This document shows, piece by piece, positions 20,441 to 29,879 of a stretch of 64,000 nucleotides of DNA. The notes beneath the pieces were generated by a model, which was not told the DNA's origin, ran no database searches, and saw only the letters and a program-made list of their open reading frames with translations. The DNA lies in contig NZ_FMZB01000007.1 of NCBI RefSeq assembly GCF_900101385.1, forward strand, positions 163,970-227,969, given 5' to 3'. Position 1 is the stretch's first letter, and each line of letters opens with the position of its first letter. The DNA is from Terribacillus halophilus (GTDB taxonomy: Bacteria; Bacillota; Bacilli; Bacillales; Amphibacillaceae). The position numbers and the translations under genes were made by a program.

Positions 20441-21106
20441 TTGGAAAATATCGCAGCATATATTGATCACACATTACTAAAGCCGGATGCTACAAAGGAA
20501 CAGATCGATGTGATCGTCCAGGAAGCAGCAGCACATAAGTTTGCTTCTGTATGTGTCAATCCGTACTGGGTACCTCATTGTGCCAATCAGCTGAATGGTA
20601 CAGATGTGAAGGTTTGCACCGTTATCGGATTCCCGCTTGGAGCATCCACAACAGCAATCAAAGCGCTGGAAACAAAGGATGCAATCGAGAAAGGCGCAGG
20701 GGAAATCGATATGGTCATCAATATCGGCGCCTTGAAGTCAGGCGACTTGGTGACCGTGGAGGCGGATATCCGTGCTGTTGTCGAAGCGGCTGCAGGAGTA
20801 CTGACAAAAGTGATCATCGAAACATCTTTGCTCACGGAGGAAGAAAAAGTGACAGCCTGTCAGCTTGCTGTCAAAGCCGGCGCTGATTATGTCAAAACGT
20901 CGACTGGTTTTTCTGGCGGCGGGGCTACAGTGGAAGATATTCGACTCATGCGTACGACAGTGGGGCCGGATATCGGTGTCAAAGCATCCGGCGGCGTGCG
21001 TGATCGCGAAGCCACACTGGCTATGATTGAAGCAGGAGCCACTCGTATCGGTGCAAGTGCTGGTGTCCAGATCATCAAAGGTGAAGCTGGCAGCAGCGAT
21101 TATTGA
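20441..21106 (+). CDS. deoC: Deoxyribose-phosphate aldolase
   Basis: Class I aldolase that splits 2-deoxyribose-5-phosphate into acetaldehyde and glyceraldehyde-3-phosphate in deoxynucleoside breakdown. Schiff-base lysine K152 is in VKTSTGF; D90 ([10 protein letters not shown]) and K181 (VKASGGVR) complete the active site. The start is TTG 20441, nine bases after AAAAGGAG. It lies 26 bases from mtaB; B. subtilis has deoC (dra) elsewhere with nucleoside genes, so the placement differs. A terminator follows. Confidence 0.96.
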   Translation: MENIAAYIDHTLLKPDATKEQIDVIVQEAAAHKFASVCVNPYWVPHCANQLNGTDVKVCTVIGFPLGASTTAIKALETKDAIEKGAGEIDMVINIGALKSGDLVTVEADIRAVVEAAAGVLTKVIIETSLLTEEEKVTACQLAVKAGADYVKTSTGFSGGGATVEDIRLMRTTVGPDIGVKASGGVRDREATLAMIEAGATRIGASAGVQIIKGEAGSSDY

Positions 21107-21117
21107 TAAGTATTTGC

Positions 21118-21150
21118 GAAAGGTGCATGTTTCTGCACCTTTCTATTGAC
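21118..21150 (+). terminator. Terminator of deoC
   Basis: GAAAGGTGCA and TGCACCTTTC form a perfect 10-bp stem with a six-base loop. The T run is short (TATT), so termination may be partial. The rpsU -35 overlaps its 3' end. Confidence 0.65.
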
Positions 21151-21174
21151 CATGTTTTAGCATTATATTATAAT
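21146..21174 (+). promoter_or_regulatory. Strong SigA promoter of rpsU-yqeY
   Basis: TTGACC at 21146-21151, 17-base spacer, and a perfect TATAAT at 21169-21174. It is the best vegetative promoter match in this part of the window. Confidence 0.85.
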
Positions 21175-21183
21175 GAGCAAAGA

Positions 21184-21203
21184 CATATGCAGCAGTGCAT
21201 ATG
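21184..21203 (+). other. Hairpin at the 5' end of the rpsU leader
   Basis: CATATGCA and TGCATATG form a perfect 8-bp stem around GCAG. It begins within a few bases of the predicted transcription start, so it would cap the 5' end of the mRNA; it may stabilise the transcript or bind a regulator. Confidence 0.6.
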
Positions 21204-21245
21204 AGATAGCACATTGTTGTATGCTTCGGAGGGAGGGAAATTAGC

Positions 21246-21419
21246 ATGTCAAACACTACTCGCGTTCGCAAAAACGAGTCTCTTGAAGATGCTCTTCGTC
21301 GCTTTAAGCGCACTGTTTCTAAAAGCGGTACTCTATCTGAATACCGTAAGCGTGAATTTTACGAAAAACCTAGTGTACGTCGCAAGAAAAAATCTGAGGC
21401 GGCTAGAAAGCGTAAGTAA
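21246..21419 (+). CDS. rpsU: 30S ribosomal protein S21
   Basis: A 57-residue, highly basic protein beginning [19 protein letters not shown] and ending in [12 protein letters not shown]21 sits near the anti-Shine-Dalgarno region of 16S rRNA and helps initiation. The length equals that of B. subtilis S21. GGAGGGAGGG lies just upstream. yqeY follows 21 bases later in the same transcript. Confidence 0.97.
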   Translation: MSNTTRVRKNESLEDALRRFKRTVSKSGTLSEYRKREFYEKPSVRRKKKSEAARKRK

Positions 21420-21440
21420 GCAAAGAGGGTGCAAAGAGAT

Positions 21441-21887
21441 ATGTCATTAACAGAACGTCTGAACCAGGATATGAAAACCGCGATGAAAGCAAGGGATAAG
21501 GAAACGCTTGGCGTTATCCGCATGGTGAAAGCTGCCTTGCAGAATGAAGCAATTCGTACTGGTAATGACACGCTGTCAGAAGATGAAGAACTTACCGTTT
21601 TATCTCGTGAGGTAAAACAACGAAAAGATTCCCTCCAAGAATTTCAAGAAGCTGGACGCGATGATCTTGTTCAGAAGCTTGAAGCGGAGCTTCAAGTTCT
21701 GAAAGATTACTTGCCAGAACAGCTTTCGGAAGAAGAACTTGAAGACATTATTAAACAGACCATCGCGGAAGTAGGAGCTACTTCCAAAAAAGACATGGGC
21801 TCAGTGATGAGCGCTGTCATGCCGAAAGTAAAAGGCAAAACTGATGGCTCTTTAGTTAATAAAATCGTGAATAAGCACTTGTCTTAA
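21441..21887 (+). CDS. yqeY: YqeY, GatB/Yqey-domain protein
   Basis: A 148-residue protein of the YqeY family, which shares its fold with the tRNA-binding tail of the GatB amidotransferase subunit. Family blocks are [32 protein letters not shown] and the end [17 protein letters not shown] role in tRNA-linked metabolism is inferred from the fold only. I start it at ATG 21441 ([12 protein letters not shown]); an upstream in-frame ATG lies within the Shine-Dalgarno region. It is paired with rpsU as in most Firmicutes. Confidence 0.93.
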   Translation: MSLTERLNQDMKTAMKARDKETLGVIRMVKAALQNEAIRTGNDTLSEDEELTVLSREVKQRKDSLQEFQEAGRDDLVQKLEAELQVLKDYLPEQLSEEELEDIIKQTIAEVGATSKKDMGSVMSAVMPKVKGKTDGSLVNKIVNKHLS

Positions 21888-21910
21888 CTGATAGTTATAT
21901 GAATATCTGA

Positions 21911-21953
21911 AGCAAAAATCCCAATCGCCATTTGATTGGGATTTTTGCTTTTA
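21911..21953 (+). terminator. Terminator of rpsU-yqeY
   Basis: A 16-bp stem, AGCAAAAATCCCAATC with GATTGGGATTTTTGCT, around a seven-base loop and followed by TTT. Confidence 0.9.
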
Positions 21954-21971
21954 TGAATATATAATAATAAA

Positions 21972-21997
21972 TGAAACCTTTTATCCATTAAGGCGTA
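21972..21997 (+). promoter_or_regulatory. SigW-type promoter of the nfeD-floA-yqfB operon
   Basis: TGAAAC at 21972-21977, a 16-base spacer and CGTA at 21994-21997. This exactly fits the ECF sigma factor W pattern TGAAAC-N16-CGTA. In B. subtilis the matching operon (yqeZ-yqfA-yqfB) belongs to the SigW envelope-stress regulon. Confidence 0.85.
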
Positions 21998-22051
21998 TAA
22001 GTTACTGTACATAACAACTGCAAATGAAACCAGTTGATCAGGAGGATTTAC

Positions 22052-22753
22052 ATGTTGCACGATATCACGCTTGGGAGCCTTCAAACGGCGGTGCACACCT
22101 TTAACGATACGATGCAAGGGTGGATCACATCTCCGGTCGTCGTGACCCTTTTGCTTTCTATCGCCTTTGCTGGTTTGGCAGTCGAGATGTTCACGCCTGG
22201 CTTCGGGGCAGGCGGACTATTAGGTATCGCTGCCGGTGGTATATTTTTATACGGCCACATAGCAGGAGGGCTTGCAACAGGTACGGATATTCTGCTTTTG
22301 ACTGCAGCCATCATTTTACTTGTCTTGGAATTATTCGTACCCGGAGGGATAATGGGCATACTTGGTATGATTGGGCTGCTGTGGGCTTTATTTCGTATTG
22401 CAGCGGACACGACCGATATGATGATCAGCGTCAGTATCGCATTTGTGGTCACTACCGTAGCTGTCATCTATGTGATTCGCATTGTCGGCTTCGAAAAAGG
22501 CATGTTTAAGCCGATGATCCTCCAAGAAACACTCAAATCGGATACGCCTCCGAGTTTGACAGCTCTCATTGGCCAGTATGGTGCGGCCAAAACGCCGCTG
22601 CGTCCGACTGGAACAGCAGTGATAGAGGGCAGGGAAATGGATGTGATCACGGAGGGCAGGTATGTTGCCAAGGGATCAAAAATAGTTGTTATCCGTACAG
22701 AAGGCGTAAAAATCATCGTCAGTGCCGTGACGAACGAGGAGGAAAAACAATGA
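22052..22753 (+). CDS. NfeD-family membrane protein, short form (YqeZ-like)
   Basis: A 233-residue protein with several membrane segments (about residues 28-135) rich in Gly and Ala, then a C-terminal NfeD OB-fold domain (about 165-230; [19 protein letters not shown]). NfeD proteins work with flotillins. The B. subtilis partner YqeZ is about 437 residues and has an N-terminal ClpP-like protease domain, which is absent here. Start ATG 22052 follows CAGGAGGA. The stop overlaps floA. First gene of a SigW-type operon. Confidence 0.88.
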   Translation: MLHDITLGSLQTAVHTFNDTMQGWITSPVVVTLLLSIAFAGLAVEMFTPGFGAGGLLGIAAGGIFLYGHIAGGLATGTDILLLTAAIILLVLELFVPGGIMGILGMIGLLWALFRIAADTTDMMISVSIAFVVTTVAVIYVIRIVGFEKGMFKPMILQETLKSDTPPSLTALIGQYGAAKTPLRPTGTAVIEGREMDVITEGRYVAKGSKIVVIRTEGVKIIVSAVTNEEEKQ

Positions 22754-23742
22754 GTCAAGATATTCTTGTACCGATTATCATTGCTGCGGTCATTTTGATC
22801 GCATTGATTATCTTATTTACATTTGTACCAGTGGCATTATGGATCAGCGCCCTGGCAGCAGGAGTACGTATCAGCATCTTCACATTAGTAGGTATGCGCT
22901 TGAGACGTGTTATTCCATCACGTGTCATCAGTCCATTGATAAAGGCCCATAAAGCTGGTCTCCAAGTCGATACCAACCAGCTGGAAAGTCATTACCTAGC
23001 AGGAGGTAATGTCGATCGTGTCGTCAATGCACTTATTGCGGCACATCGTGCAAACATCGAATTATCATTCGAACGCGCAGCAGCAATCGACCTGGCTGGC
23101 CGTGATGTGCTGGAAGCCGTTCAAATGAGTGTTAACCCGAAAGTGATCGAAACACCGTTCATCTCCGGTGTGGCCATTGATGGTATCGAAGTGAAGGCAA
23201 AAGCCAGAATTACAGTACGTGCCAACATCGATCGCCTAGTCGGTGGTGCCGGAGAAGATACAATCATCGCCCGTGTCGGTGAAGGAATCGTCAGTACCAT
23301 TGGTAGTTCCGAAAACCATAGCAATGTATTGGAGAATCCGGATAAGATATCTCATAATGTCTTAGAGCGTGGATTGGATTCCGGTACTGCATTTGAGATA
23401 CTGTCCATTGATATTGCCGATATTGATATTGGTAAGAACATCGGTGCCATACTTCAAACGGATCAGGCTGAGGCAGATAAGAACATCGCACAAGCAAAAG
23501 CCGAAGAACGTCGCGCGATGGCCGTCGCCCAAGAGCAGGAAAACTTGGCTCGCGTACAGGAAATGCGTGCAAAAGTCGTCGAAGCGGAAGCTGATGTACC
23601 GCTTGCGCTAGCCCAAGCGCTCCGTTCCGGAAATATGGGTGTGATGGATTATATGAACTACCAGAATATCAATGCCGATACAACAATGCGTGACAGCATT
23701 GGCGGTATATCCAAAGGCGATAAAGATGAGGATGAGGTTTAA
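22750..23742 (+). CDS. floA: FloA, flotillin-like membrane microdomain scaffold
   Basis: The 330-residue protein has an N-terminal hairpin-like hydrophobic region (about 5-50), an SPFH/PHB domain and a C-terminal coiled coil rich in Glu and Ala ([17 protein letters not shown]). Flotillins organise fluid membrane domains and are linked to signalling, sporulation and protection from membrane-active agents. It overlaps the upstream nfeD gene in ATGA and is followed by yqfB, the same trio as in B. subtilis. Confidence 0.95.
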   Translation: MSQDILVPIIIAAVILIALIILFTFVPVALWISALAAGVRISIFTLVGMRLRRVIPSRVISPLIKAHKAGLQVDTNQLESHYLAGGNVDRVVNALIAAHRANIELSFERAAAIDLAGRDVLEAVQMSVNPKVIETPFISGVAIDGIEVKAKARITVRANIDRLVGGAGEDTIIARVGEGIVSTIGSSENHSNVLENPDKISHNVLERGLDSGTAFEILSIDIADIDIGKNIGAILQTDQAEADKNIAQAKAEERRAMAVAQEQENLARVQEMRAKVVEAEADVPLALAQALRSGNMGVMDYMNYQNINADTTMRDSIGGISKGDKDEDEV

Positions 23743-23764
23743 GTTTTAGAAAGGTGGCAGGAAC

Positions 23765-24205
23765 ATGTTTGACATTCTGCAATTTCTCGTACCGTTGGCA
23801 GTTGCCGCCATTGTTTTCCTCATTAATGCAGCTGGAAAAAAAGGCGAGAACAAAAATGATCCCAGACGCACACAGCCTCCGGTCAAGAACTGGAAAGAGA
23901 AGCCGTCACATAATAGCCGACAACCTCAGCAAAGACAGCAGACGAAGGCTCAGGAGCTGGTCAGAGCCGAACAAAAAGCGAATGACTTAAGGAACCAAGC
24001 CAAAGAAGTCATAGAGCAAGTTGTGGAAGTACGCAGTGCCTCTTCTGACCGGCAACAAAAGATAGACCAACCAATTTCCAAACCGATCACATTAAAACAA
24101 CCGACAAGCAGACAATTGGCGGAACAGGTAATATGGTCGGAGATACTTGGAGAACCACGCGCGAAAAAACCGCATCGCATTTTCAGTAATAAGCGAGTCC
24201 ATTAA
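23765..24205 (+). CDS. yqfB: YqfB-like protein, third gene of the SigW operon
   Basis: A 146-residue protein with one N-terminal membrane segment (about 5-23), then a long polar, Gln/Lys-rich stretch with coiled-coil character and a basic tail. No known domain is recognised. The name rests on its position after floA and its topology. The terminator overlaps its last codons, so the SigW operon ends here. Confidence 0.7.
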   Translation: MFDILQFLVPLAVAAIVFLINAAGKKGENKNDPRRTQPPVKNWKEKPSHNSRQPQQRQQTKAQELVRAEQKANDLRNQAKEVIEQVVEVRSASSDRQQKIDQPISKPITLKQPTSRQLAEQVIWSEILGEPRAKKPHRIFSNKRVH

Positions 24206-24219
24206 GGGCTCGCTTTTTT
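24191..24219 (+). terminator. Terminator of nfeD-floA-yqfB
   Basis: AAGCGAGTCC and GGGCTCGCTT pair around ATTAA and are followed by TTTT. The stop codon of yqfB lies in the loop. Confidence 0.88.
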
Positions 24220-24284
24220 CGTTCAATGGACTGTTCTTACTTGCTGCACTTCCACATAGAATGTGCAGAGGGGAGCTGATGGGA

Positions 24285-24566
24285 ATGAAAAAATGGCAGC
24301 AGCGGATTGGAAATTGGTTTACTGAGCATTTGGATATGCCTGCTGATGTAGTGCTTGAACTCCCTCGTATTACGACGATTGGTCATTTTCATGCCTATAT
24401 CGAGAATCATAGAGGATTAGTTCTCTTTTCGGATAACGAACTTCGGCTGCGGCTGAATAAAGGTTTCCTTCGAATCACAGGCGAGTCATTCGTGCTGAAA
24501 GTCATGCTGCCGGAGGAAATCTTGCTTGAGGGCAAAATGAAAGAATTCAAATTCATCGATTCATAA
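24285..24566 (+). CDS. yqfC: YqfC, sporulation protein
   Basis: A 93-residue YabP/YqfC-family protein (LPRITTIGHFHAYIENHRG, LRLRLNKGFLRITGESF, LPEEILLEGK). In B. subtilis yqfC and yqfD are expressed in the mother cell under SigE; the molecular role is unclear. Two start codons are possible; ATG 24285 is well spaced from GAGGGGAG. yqfD follows after 24 bases. Confidence 0.88.
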   Translation: MKKWQQRIGNWFTEHLDMPADVVLELPRITTIGHFHAYIENHRGLVLFSDNELRLRLNKGFLRITGESFVLKVMLPEEILLEGKMKEFKFIDS

Positions 24567-24590
24567 GGCAAGCAGATCGGGGAGGTACGT

Positions 24591-25826
24591 ATGAAGAAGC
24601 ACACACAGGATATTTATTTCACTGGATATGTGACCGTACTGATAAAAGGGGATAGACCGGAGCTGTTTCTCAATCAGCTCGTACAGGAGAAAATACTGGT
24701 CTGGGACATTTTCAAAAAAGATAGTCAAACATGTGAAGCGAAGATTAGGAAACAGGATATCAGCAGGCTTCGCATGCAGCGAAGAGGGACAGGCTACAAA
24801 ATACAGTTCCGCAGTAAGCATGGATTTCCTTTCCTTTTCTCTGCATTGCTGCATAAAAAACCACTCATACTTGGTATGGCATTCAGCATACTTCTTATTT
24901 TTTTTCTATCAAATACTGTCTGGAAAATTGAAATAAAAGGCGTTAGTCCCGAATTGGAACACCAAATTGAAACAAAGTTGGATGCATACGGTGTTCGCTT
25001 AGGTGCATTCAAGCTGACGCTTGGTGCTCCCGTCGACATCCAGCAGCGTCTTTTACAGGATATTCCGGAGCTGCTTTGGATAGGAGTGCAAGAAAACGGG
25101 ACAACCTATTCATTGGAAGGTGTGCCGAAAACAATCGTGGAAGAAGGGGAACAACCTGGGCCCCGACACCTTGTGGCCAAGAAAAAAGGTGTCATCGTCG
25201 ACATGTTCGTCTCAGAAGGAGTACCGCAAGTCAATGTCCATGACTACGTCGAGCCTGGGGATATTCTCGTATCAGGCATGATCGGCAATGAGCCGCCTCC
25301 TGTGTCAGAGGAAGAAGACAAGACAAAGCCGGAAGATACAAGAAAACCGGTTGCTGCCACTGGAAGCATCATCGCACGGACATGGTATAATGTGTCTGCA
25401 GCGGTTCCGCTGGAAGAAACATACACCGTTCTTAGCGGCAAACAGGAAAGTAAATACGCTATTCAATTTGGTGACAGTTTCCGTTTGCCTATATGGGGAT
25501 TTGGGGACTCTGAATTCAAGGACTCACAGAAACAGACTTCAGTGCGCCATCTCCGTTTTCTTCGTTGGGAGCTGCCCATCGGTATCACCAAGACTTCGGA
25601 ATATGAGCGCACGACAAAACAAGTGAAACGTACAAAAGATGAAGCAGCGGCACAAGCTGAGAAGGTAGCCAAGCAGGATTTGCAGCTTCAAGTCGGCGCA
25701 GAGGCTGACATTATTTCTCAAAAAATTTTACATGAGACTGTCGAGAATGGTAAAGTAAAATTAATCTTATACTTTCAAGTAAATGAAGATATCGCAACAT
25801 CTCAACCTATATCTCAAGGAGATTGA
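24591..25826 (+). CDS. yqfD: YqfD, sporulation protein
   Basis: A 411-residue membrane protein with a transmembrane segment at about residues 88-106 (LILGMAFSILLIFFLS) and a large C-terminal part that includes an outward-facing beta-rich region. It is essential or important for sporulation in relatives and paired with yqfC. It overlaps the upstream edge of the phoH leader, suggesting cotranscription with phoH. Confidence 0.9.
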   Translation: MKKHTQDIYFTGYVTVLIKGDRPELFLNQLVQEKILVWDIFKKDSQTCEAKIRKQDISRLRMQRRGTGYKIQFRSKHGFPFLFSALLHKKPLILGMAFSILLIFFLSNTVWKIEIKGVSPELEHQIETKLDAYGVRLGAFKLTLGAPVDIQQRLLQDIPELLWIGVQENGTTYSLEGVPKTIVEEGEQPGPRHLVAKKKGVIVDMFVSEGVPQVNVHDYVEPGDILVSGMIGNEPPPVSEEEDKTKPEDTRKPVAATGSIIARTWYNVSAAVPLEETYTVLSGKQESKYAIQFGDSFRLPIWGFGDSEFKDSQKQTSVRHLRFLRWELPIGITKTSEYERTTKQVKRTKDEAAAQAEKVAKQDLQLQVGAEADIISQKILHETVENGKVKLILYFQVNEDIATSQPISQGD

Positions 25827-25828
25827 TT

Positions 25829-26785
25829 ATGCCCGAAGACGTGAAACGTGTGAATTTGCAGTTAAAAGATACGAATGAAACATTGGCTCTGTTTGGAACG
25901 GAAGATCGCCACCTCAAGCAGATTGAAGAGCAATTCCGGGTATCCATTGTTACCCGGGGAGAAGAAGTCCGTGTGACCGGTACAGAAGAAGAAGTTCAAA
26001 CAGCGGAGGAACTGCTGCAAGCTCTCGCTTCTGTCATCCGACGCGGTATACCGATCGGGGAGCGTGATGTGGTATACGCAATAGAGTTAGCTAAAAAAGA
26101 CAATCTGGATCAATTTGAAACATTATTTGATGATGAAATAACAAAAAATGCGAAAGGTAAATCCATACGTGTCAAAACACTTGGTCAACGGAACTATATT
26201 AACGGCATCAAGTCAAATGATTTAGTCTTTGGAATTGGCCCTGCTGGTACGGGTAAAACCTATTTGGCCGTCGTGATGGCAGTCAATGCCCTCAAAAAAG
26301 GCATCGTCAAGCGCATCATCTTGACACGACCTGCAGTGGAAGCAGGCGAAAGCCTAGGATTTTTACCGGGTGACTTGAAGGAAAAAGTGGACCCGTATCT
26401 CCGACCGTTATACGATGCTCTGCATGACGTACTCGGTATGGAGCAGACGACACGATTGATTGAACGCGGAACGATCGAGATTGCGCCGCTGGCATACATG
26501 CGTGGACGTACACTTGATGATGCATTCGTCATCTTGGATGAAGCACAGAATACGACAAATGCACAAATGAAGATGTTCCTCACCAGGCTGGGATTTGGTT
26601 CCAAAATGGTCATCACCGGCGACTTGACGCAAATTGACTTGCCAAAGGGTGTCGCTTCCGGCCTGCGTTCCGTTGAAACAAAGCTAAGCAATGTAAAGGG
26701 TATCTATTTCACCTACTTGAAACAGACAGACGTCGTGCGCCATCCGCTTGTTCAGCGGATCATCGAAGCATACGAGTCTGAGTAA
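25829..26785 (+). CDS. phoH: PhoH-like ATPase (PhoL)
   Basis: Cytoplasmic P-loop protein with Walker A GPAGTGKT and Walker B VILDEAQN, plus a helicase-like motif (TGDLTQIDLP). The N-terminus (about 1-100) has a KH-like fold. PhoH proteins are implicated in RNA metabolism and ribosome maturation together with YbeY, which is encoded two genes later. I start it at ATG 25829, seven bases after AAGGAGA; an in-frame TTG lies at 25823. Length is 318. Confidence 0.94.
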   Translation: MPEDVKRVNLQLKDTNETLALFGTEDRHLKQIEEQFRVSIVTRGEEVRVTGTEEEVQTAEELLQALASVIRRGIPIGERDVVYAIELAKKDNLDQFETLFDDEITKNAKGKSIRVKTLGQRNYINGIKSNDLVFGIGPAGTGKTYLAVVMAVNALKKGIVKRIILTRPAVEAGESLGFLPGDLKEKVDPYLRPLYDALHDVLGMEQTTRLIERGTIEIAPLAYMRGRTLDDAFVILDEAQNTTNAQMKMFLTRLGFGSKMVITGDLTQIDLPKGVASGLRSVETKLSNVKGIYFTYLKQTDVVRHPLVQRIIEAYESE

Positions 26786-26788
26786 AAG

Positions 26789-26815
26789 AAAAGGCCCGGC
26801 TACGGGTCTTTTTCG
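26789..26815 (+). terminator. Weak intra-operon terminator between phoH and pgpH
   Basis: AAGGCCCG and CGGGTCTT form an eight-pair stem with one G-U pair and a short loop, followed by TTT. It may reduce read-through into pgpH. Confidence 0.5.
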
Positions 26816-26840
26816 GTTCAGGCGGATAGGAGGGCAGAGC

Positions 26841-28955
26841 GTGGCTAGAAAAAAGTTCAAGGAGCTGTTCAGTAAGAAGTCAAAAACTGGTGAACGTGCA
26901 TTCATCCTGATCGGGGCATTGTTGCTTGGCTGCTTTTTCTTCATGATGACAGCCTCCAACGTGACGACGAGGGATTATGATGTGCAAGTTTACGATGTGG
27001 CAAGTGAAACGATCCGATCACCGATTACAATCGAGAATGAAGCCCAGACAGAAAGGCAAAGGCAGGAAGCCAGTCAGCAGATTGATGACCGTTATACCGT
27101 ATCTTCCGAAATTACCAAAGCAAAAACCGATGCTGTCAAAGAGATATTCTCTACCATTGGTCAGGCAGATGAAGAGGATCGTCCGATTGACCAGAGAATG
27201 GATATTGTCAAGAACTTGCTTTCGGAATCTGTCAAAGAAGATTTGACGGACCGTCAGCTCGAGCAGCTATTGGCAATACCTGCCGATGAAAGGGAAATCA
27301 GTGAAAAAGTATTCGTGGATGCTATGACTGGGTTCCTGGAAGATGGAGTGAAACGTGACGAGGTGCAACAGACGCAGGAGGAAATGGGAGAACGCATCGA
27401 TTATGCGGATGTATCCAGCAAAACCAAGCAAGCACTCCGTTCACTCACAGGCTTTGCCATCGTTCAGAATGCTTCCTTTGATGCACAAGAAACAGCTTCA
27501 GCCAGGACAGAGGCCCAGCATAATGTGGCGCCAGTCATTATTCGTGCAGGTGAAATCATCGTACAGGAAGGCCAGACGATCACAAATGATGTATACGAAG
27601 AGCTTCAGCTTGTCGGCTTGCTGAATAATACAAGGAATGTGCTGCCGCTCGTCGGGCTTGCTTTGTTCATGGCACTCCTGACTGGCATCTTGACTTACGA
27701 AACGATACATACATTAAAAAAACGGACGGGATCGGGTAAGTCTGTCTTATTGTTTACGTTCCTGCTTATATGTATGTCCGTGCTGTTATTGAAACCGATC
27801 GGTGTCCTTGGCACAACGGAACAGCATTATTACCTATTGCTGCCTGCTGCATTTGCTGCAGTTTTATTCCGTCATCTGCTAAGTGAGCGGTTCGCTATAG
27901 GATATGCGATAGTCTACAGTATATTGGCAGCTATCATCTTGAATGATAAGATACCGGGGTCCTTGAATATGGAAGCTGCGCTTTACTATTTATTCGCACA
28001 GCTCGCAGCTGTTTATGCAATCAGGAATGTAAAAGATAAGACAGCGATGATAAAATCATTTCTTTTGCTTGTCATTGTTCAGGTAATCAGTGTATTGTTA
28101 TTCTTATTCTTTGCATTCGAAAAGTATGCTTGGGAAGCCGTGTTGCTTTACATCGGCTTTGCGGTGCTGTCTGCCATCCTGACAGTGATACTGGTGGCAG
28201 GAGTACTGCCGTTTGTCGAAGCAGGGTTCGGTGTGCTTTCGGAGACCAAGCTTTTGGCATTATCAAAACCGAATCACCCATTGTTGAAAAAAATTCTGAC
28301 TGATGCTCCTGGTACATACCACCATAGCATCATGGTAGCCAATTTGTGTGAAGCAGCTTGTGAAGCTATCGGTGCAGATGGTCTGCTTGCCAGGGTTGGT
28401 GCCTATTACCACGATCTTGGCAAAACGCGGCAGCCGCAGCTCTTCATCGAAAACCAAATGGGTCGGAAAAACCCGCATGACAAACTATCGCCGCGGCAAA
28501 GCGCAGAAATCATCATCCGTCACCCGTACGACGGGGCTCAGATGCTAAAAAACAATCATTTTCCGAAAGAAATCATCGATATGGCTGAGCAGCATCACGG
28601 TACATCACTATTGAAGTTTTTCTATTACAAGGAAAAGGAATATAATAAGGACGTCAAGGAAGAGACATATCGCTATCCAGGTCCAAAACCATCGACCAAA
28701 GAGATAGCTGTCCTATCAATATGTGACTCCGTCGAAGCGGCGGTTCGTTCGATGAAAGAACCGACACAGGAAAAAATCCACAGCTTGGTTGATAGCATCA
28801 TCAAGGATAAGCTGATGGATGGTCAGCTGGATTGTGCGCCGCTGACATTGCAGGAATTGCAAGTGATCAAAGAAGCGATTTGTCAGGCGCTGGCTGGAAT
28901 ATTCCATTCCCGTATCGAATATCCGGATGAAGAAAAAGTGAAGGAGGCAAACTAG
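26841..28955 (+). CDS. pgpH: PgpH, 7TM-HD c-di-AMP phosphodiesterase
   Basis: Degrades the second messenger c-di-AMP. The 704-residue protein starts with a single membrane segment (about 18-38), an extracellular 7TMR-HDED domain (about 45-285), seven membrane helices (about 300-480) and a cytoplasmic HD domain with [16 protein letters not shown] and the further metal ligands in EQHHGTS. Start GTG 26841 lies seven bases after TAGGAGGG. The family's usual length (711 in B. subtilis YqfF) is matched. Confidence 0.95.
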   Translation: MARKKFKELFSKKSKTGERAFILIGALLLGCFFFMMTASNVTTRDYDVQVYDVASETIRSPITIENEAQTERQRQEASQQIDDRYTVSSEITKAKTDAVKEIFSTIGQADEEDRPIDQRMDIVKNLLSESVKEDLTDRQLEQLLAIPADEREISEKVFVDAMTGFLEDGVKRDEVQQTQEEMGERIDYADVSSKTKQALRSLTGFAIVQNASFDAQETASARTEAQHNVAPVIIRAGEIIVQEGQTITNDVYEELQLVGLLNNTRNVLPLVGLALFMALLTGILTYETIHTLKKRTGSGKSVLLFTFLLICMSVLLLKPIGVLGTTEQHYYLLLPAAFAAVLFRHLLSERFAIGYAIVYSILAAIILNDKIPGSLNMEAALYYLFAQLAAVYAIRNVKDKTAMIKSFLLLVIVQVISVLLFLFFAFEKYAWEAVLLYIGFAVLSAILTVILVAGVLPFVEAGFGVLSETKLLALSKPNHPLLKKILTDAPGTYHHSIMVANLCEAACEAIGADGLLARVGAYYHDLGKTRQPQLFIENQMGRKNPHDKLSPRQSAEIIIRHPYDGAQMLKNNHFPKEIIDMAEQHHGTSLLKFFYYKEKEYNKDVKEETYRYPGPKPSTKEIAVLSICDSVEAAVRSMKEPTQEKIHSLVDSIIKDKLMDGQLDCAPLTLQELQVIKEAICQALAGIFHSRIEYPDEEKVKEAN

Positions 28956-29428
28956 TGCATATTGATTTTCATGATAAAACGAATTCCGTGACAGAAGATT
29001 ATATTGATCTGATCGATCGGCTGATCCAATACGCAGCAGAAGCAGAAAAGATAACGGAAGAGGCGGAGATGTCCATCACATTTGTGGACAACGCGGAAAT
29101 ACAGGTGATTAATCGCAATTACCGTCAAAAGGACGCACCCACGGATGTCATCTCCTTCGCCATGCAAGAAGAAGGTGAAGGCGAACAGCAGATCATCGGC
29201 GAAGAAATCCCGATCGTATTCGGTGATATCATCATCTCGGTCGACAAAGCCAAAGAACAGGCGGAGGATTATGGTCACAGTGTGGAAAGGGAATTGGGTT
29301 TCCTTGCCCTGCACGGCTTTTTGCATCTGTTGGGGTATGATCATATGAATGAAGCTGATGAAAAGAAGATGTTCGGTCGACAAGAGGAGATTTTGAATGG
29401 CTTCGGACTCAAGCGGGAAGAAAACTAA
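28955..29428 (+). CDS. ybeY: YbeY, endoribonuclease / rRNA maturation factor
   Basis: Zinc-dependent RNase needed for 16S rRNA 3' maturation and ribosome quality control. The metal-binding [11 protein letters not shown] motif is present near the C-terminus and DVISFAM in the core. The start is GTG 28955, overlapping the pgpH stop by one base. Length 157 matches the family. The downstream dgkA overlaps its 3' end by 32 bases. Confidence 0.95.
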   Translation: MHIDFHDKTNSVTEDYIDLIDRLIQYAAEAEKITEEAEMSITFVDNAEIQVINRNYRQKDAPTDVISFAMQEEGEGEQQIIGEEIPIVFGDIIISVDKAKEQAEDYGHSVERELGFLALHGFLHLLGYDHMNEADEKKMFGRQEEILNGFGLKREEN

Positions 29429-29777
29429 ATCCGGCATCGGTTTCCGTTATGCCTGGAATGGGATTCGATGGACTTTCCTTAAGGAAAGGAATTTTCGAAT
29501 TCATACGATTGCAGCGGTCATTGCACTGCTTGCAGGTTTCATCTTTCGAATCGGAACAGCGCAATGGGCCGCCATCCTTTTGAGTATCGGCTTTGTCATC
29601 GCGACAGAAATGATCAATACGGTCATTGAGCTCGCGATGGATCATCTGTCACCTGAACAGAGCGAGGCAGTCGGTCTCATCAAAGATATTGCAGCTGGTG
29701 CCGTCCTCATAGCAGCAATCACTGCCATTTTTGTAGGGTTGGTCATTTTCGTTCCGGAAATCATTTCGGCATTGTAA
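29397..29777 (+). CDS. dgkA: Undecaprenol / diacylglycerol kinase
   Basis: Small trimeric membrane kinase; the Gram-positive enzymes phosphorylate undecaprenol for cell-wall carrier recycling. Three membrane helices are seen in 126 residues, with the catalytic region [15 protein letters not shown] and NIAWNGI-like entry ([10 protein letters not shown]). The start ATG 29397 follows AGAGGAGA and overlaps ybeY. A strong terminator directly follows. Confidence 0.94.
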   Translation: MASDSSGKKTKSGIGFRYAWNGIRWTFLKERNFRIHTIAAVIALLAGFIFRIGTAQWAAILLSIGFVIATEMINTVIELAMDHLSPEQSEAVGLIKDIAAGAVLIAAITAIFVGLVIFVPEIISAL

Positions 29778-29779
29778 GA

Positions 29780-29812
29780 AAAACCGTCCATGTCAGTGGA
29801 CGGTTTTCGTAT
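29780..29812 (+). terminator. Terminator of dgkA
   Basis: AAAACCGTCCA and TGGACGGTTTT form an 11-bp stem with a six-base loop, two bases from the dgkA stop. It separates the upstream operon from the repeat array. Confidence 0.88.
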
Positions 29813-29879
29813 GTTTTAAAGTTAATAAAGCTAGAAGCGGGGAAATGATTAGTTGGGGGCTGTTAAACGGCCCTTTCAC

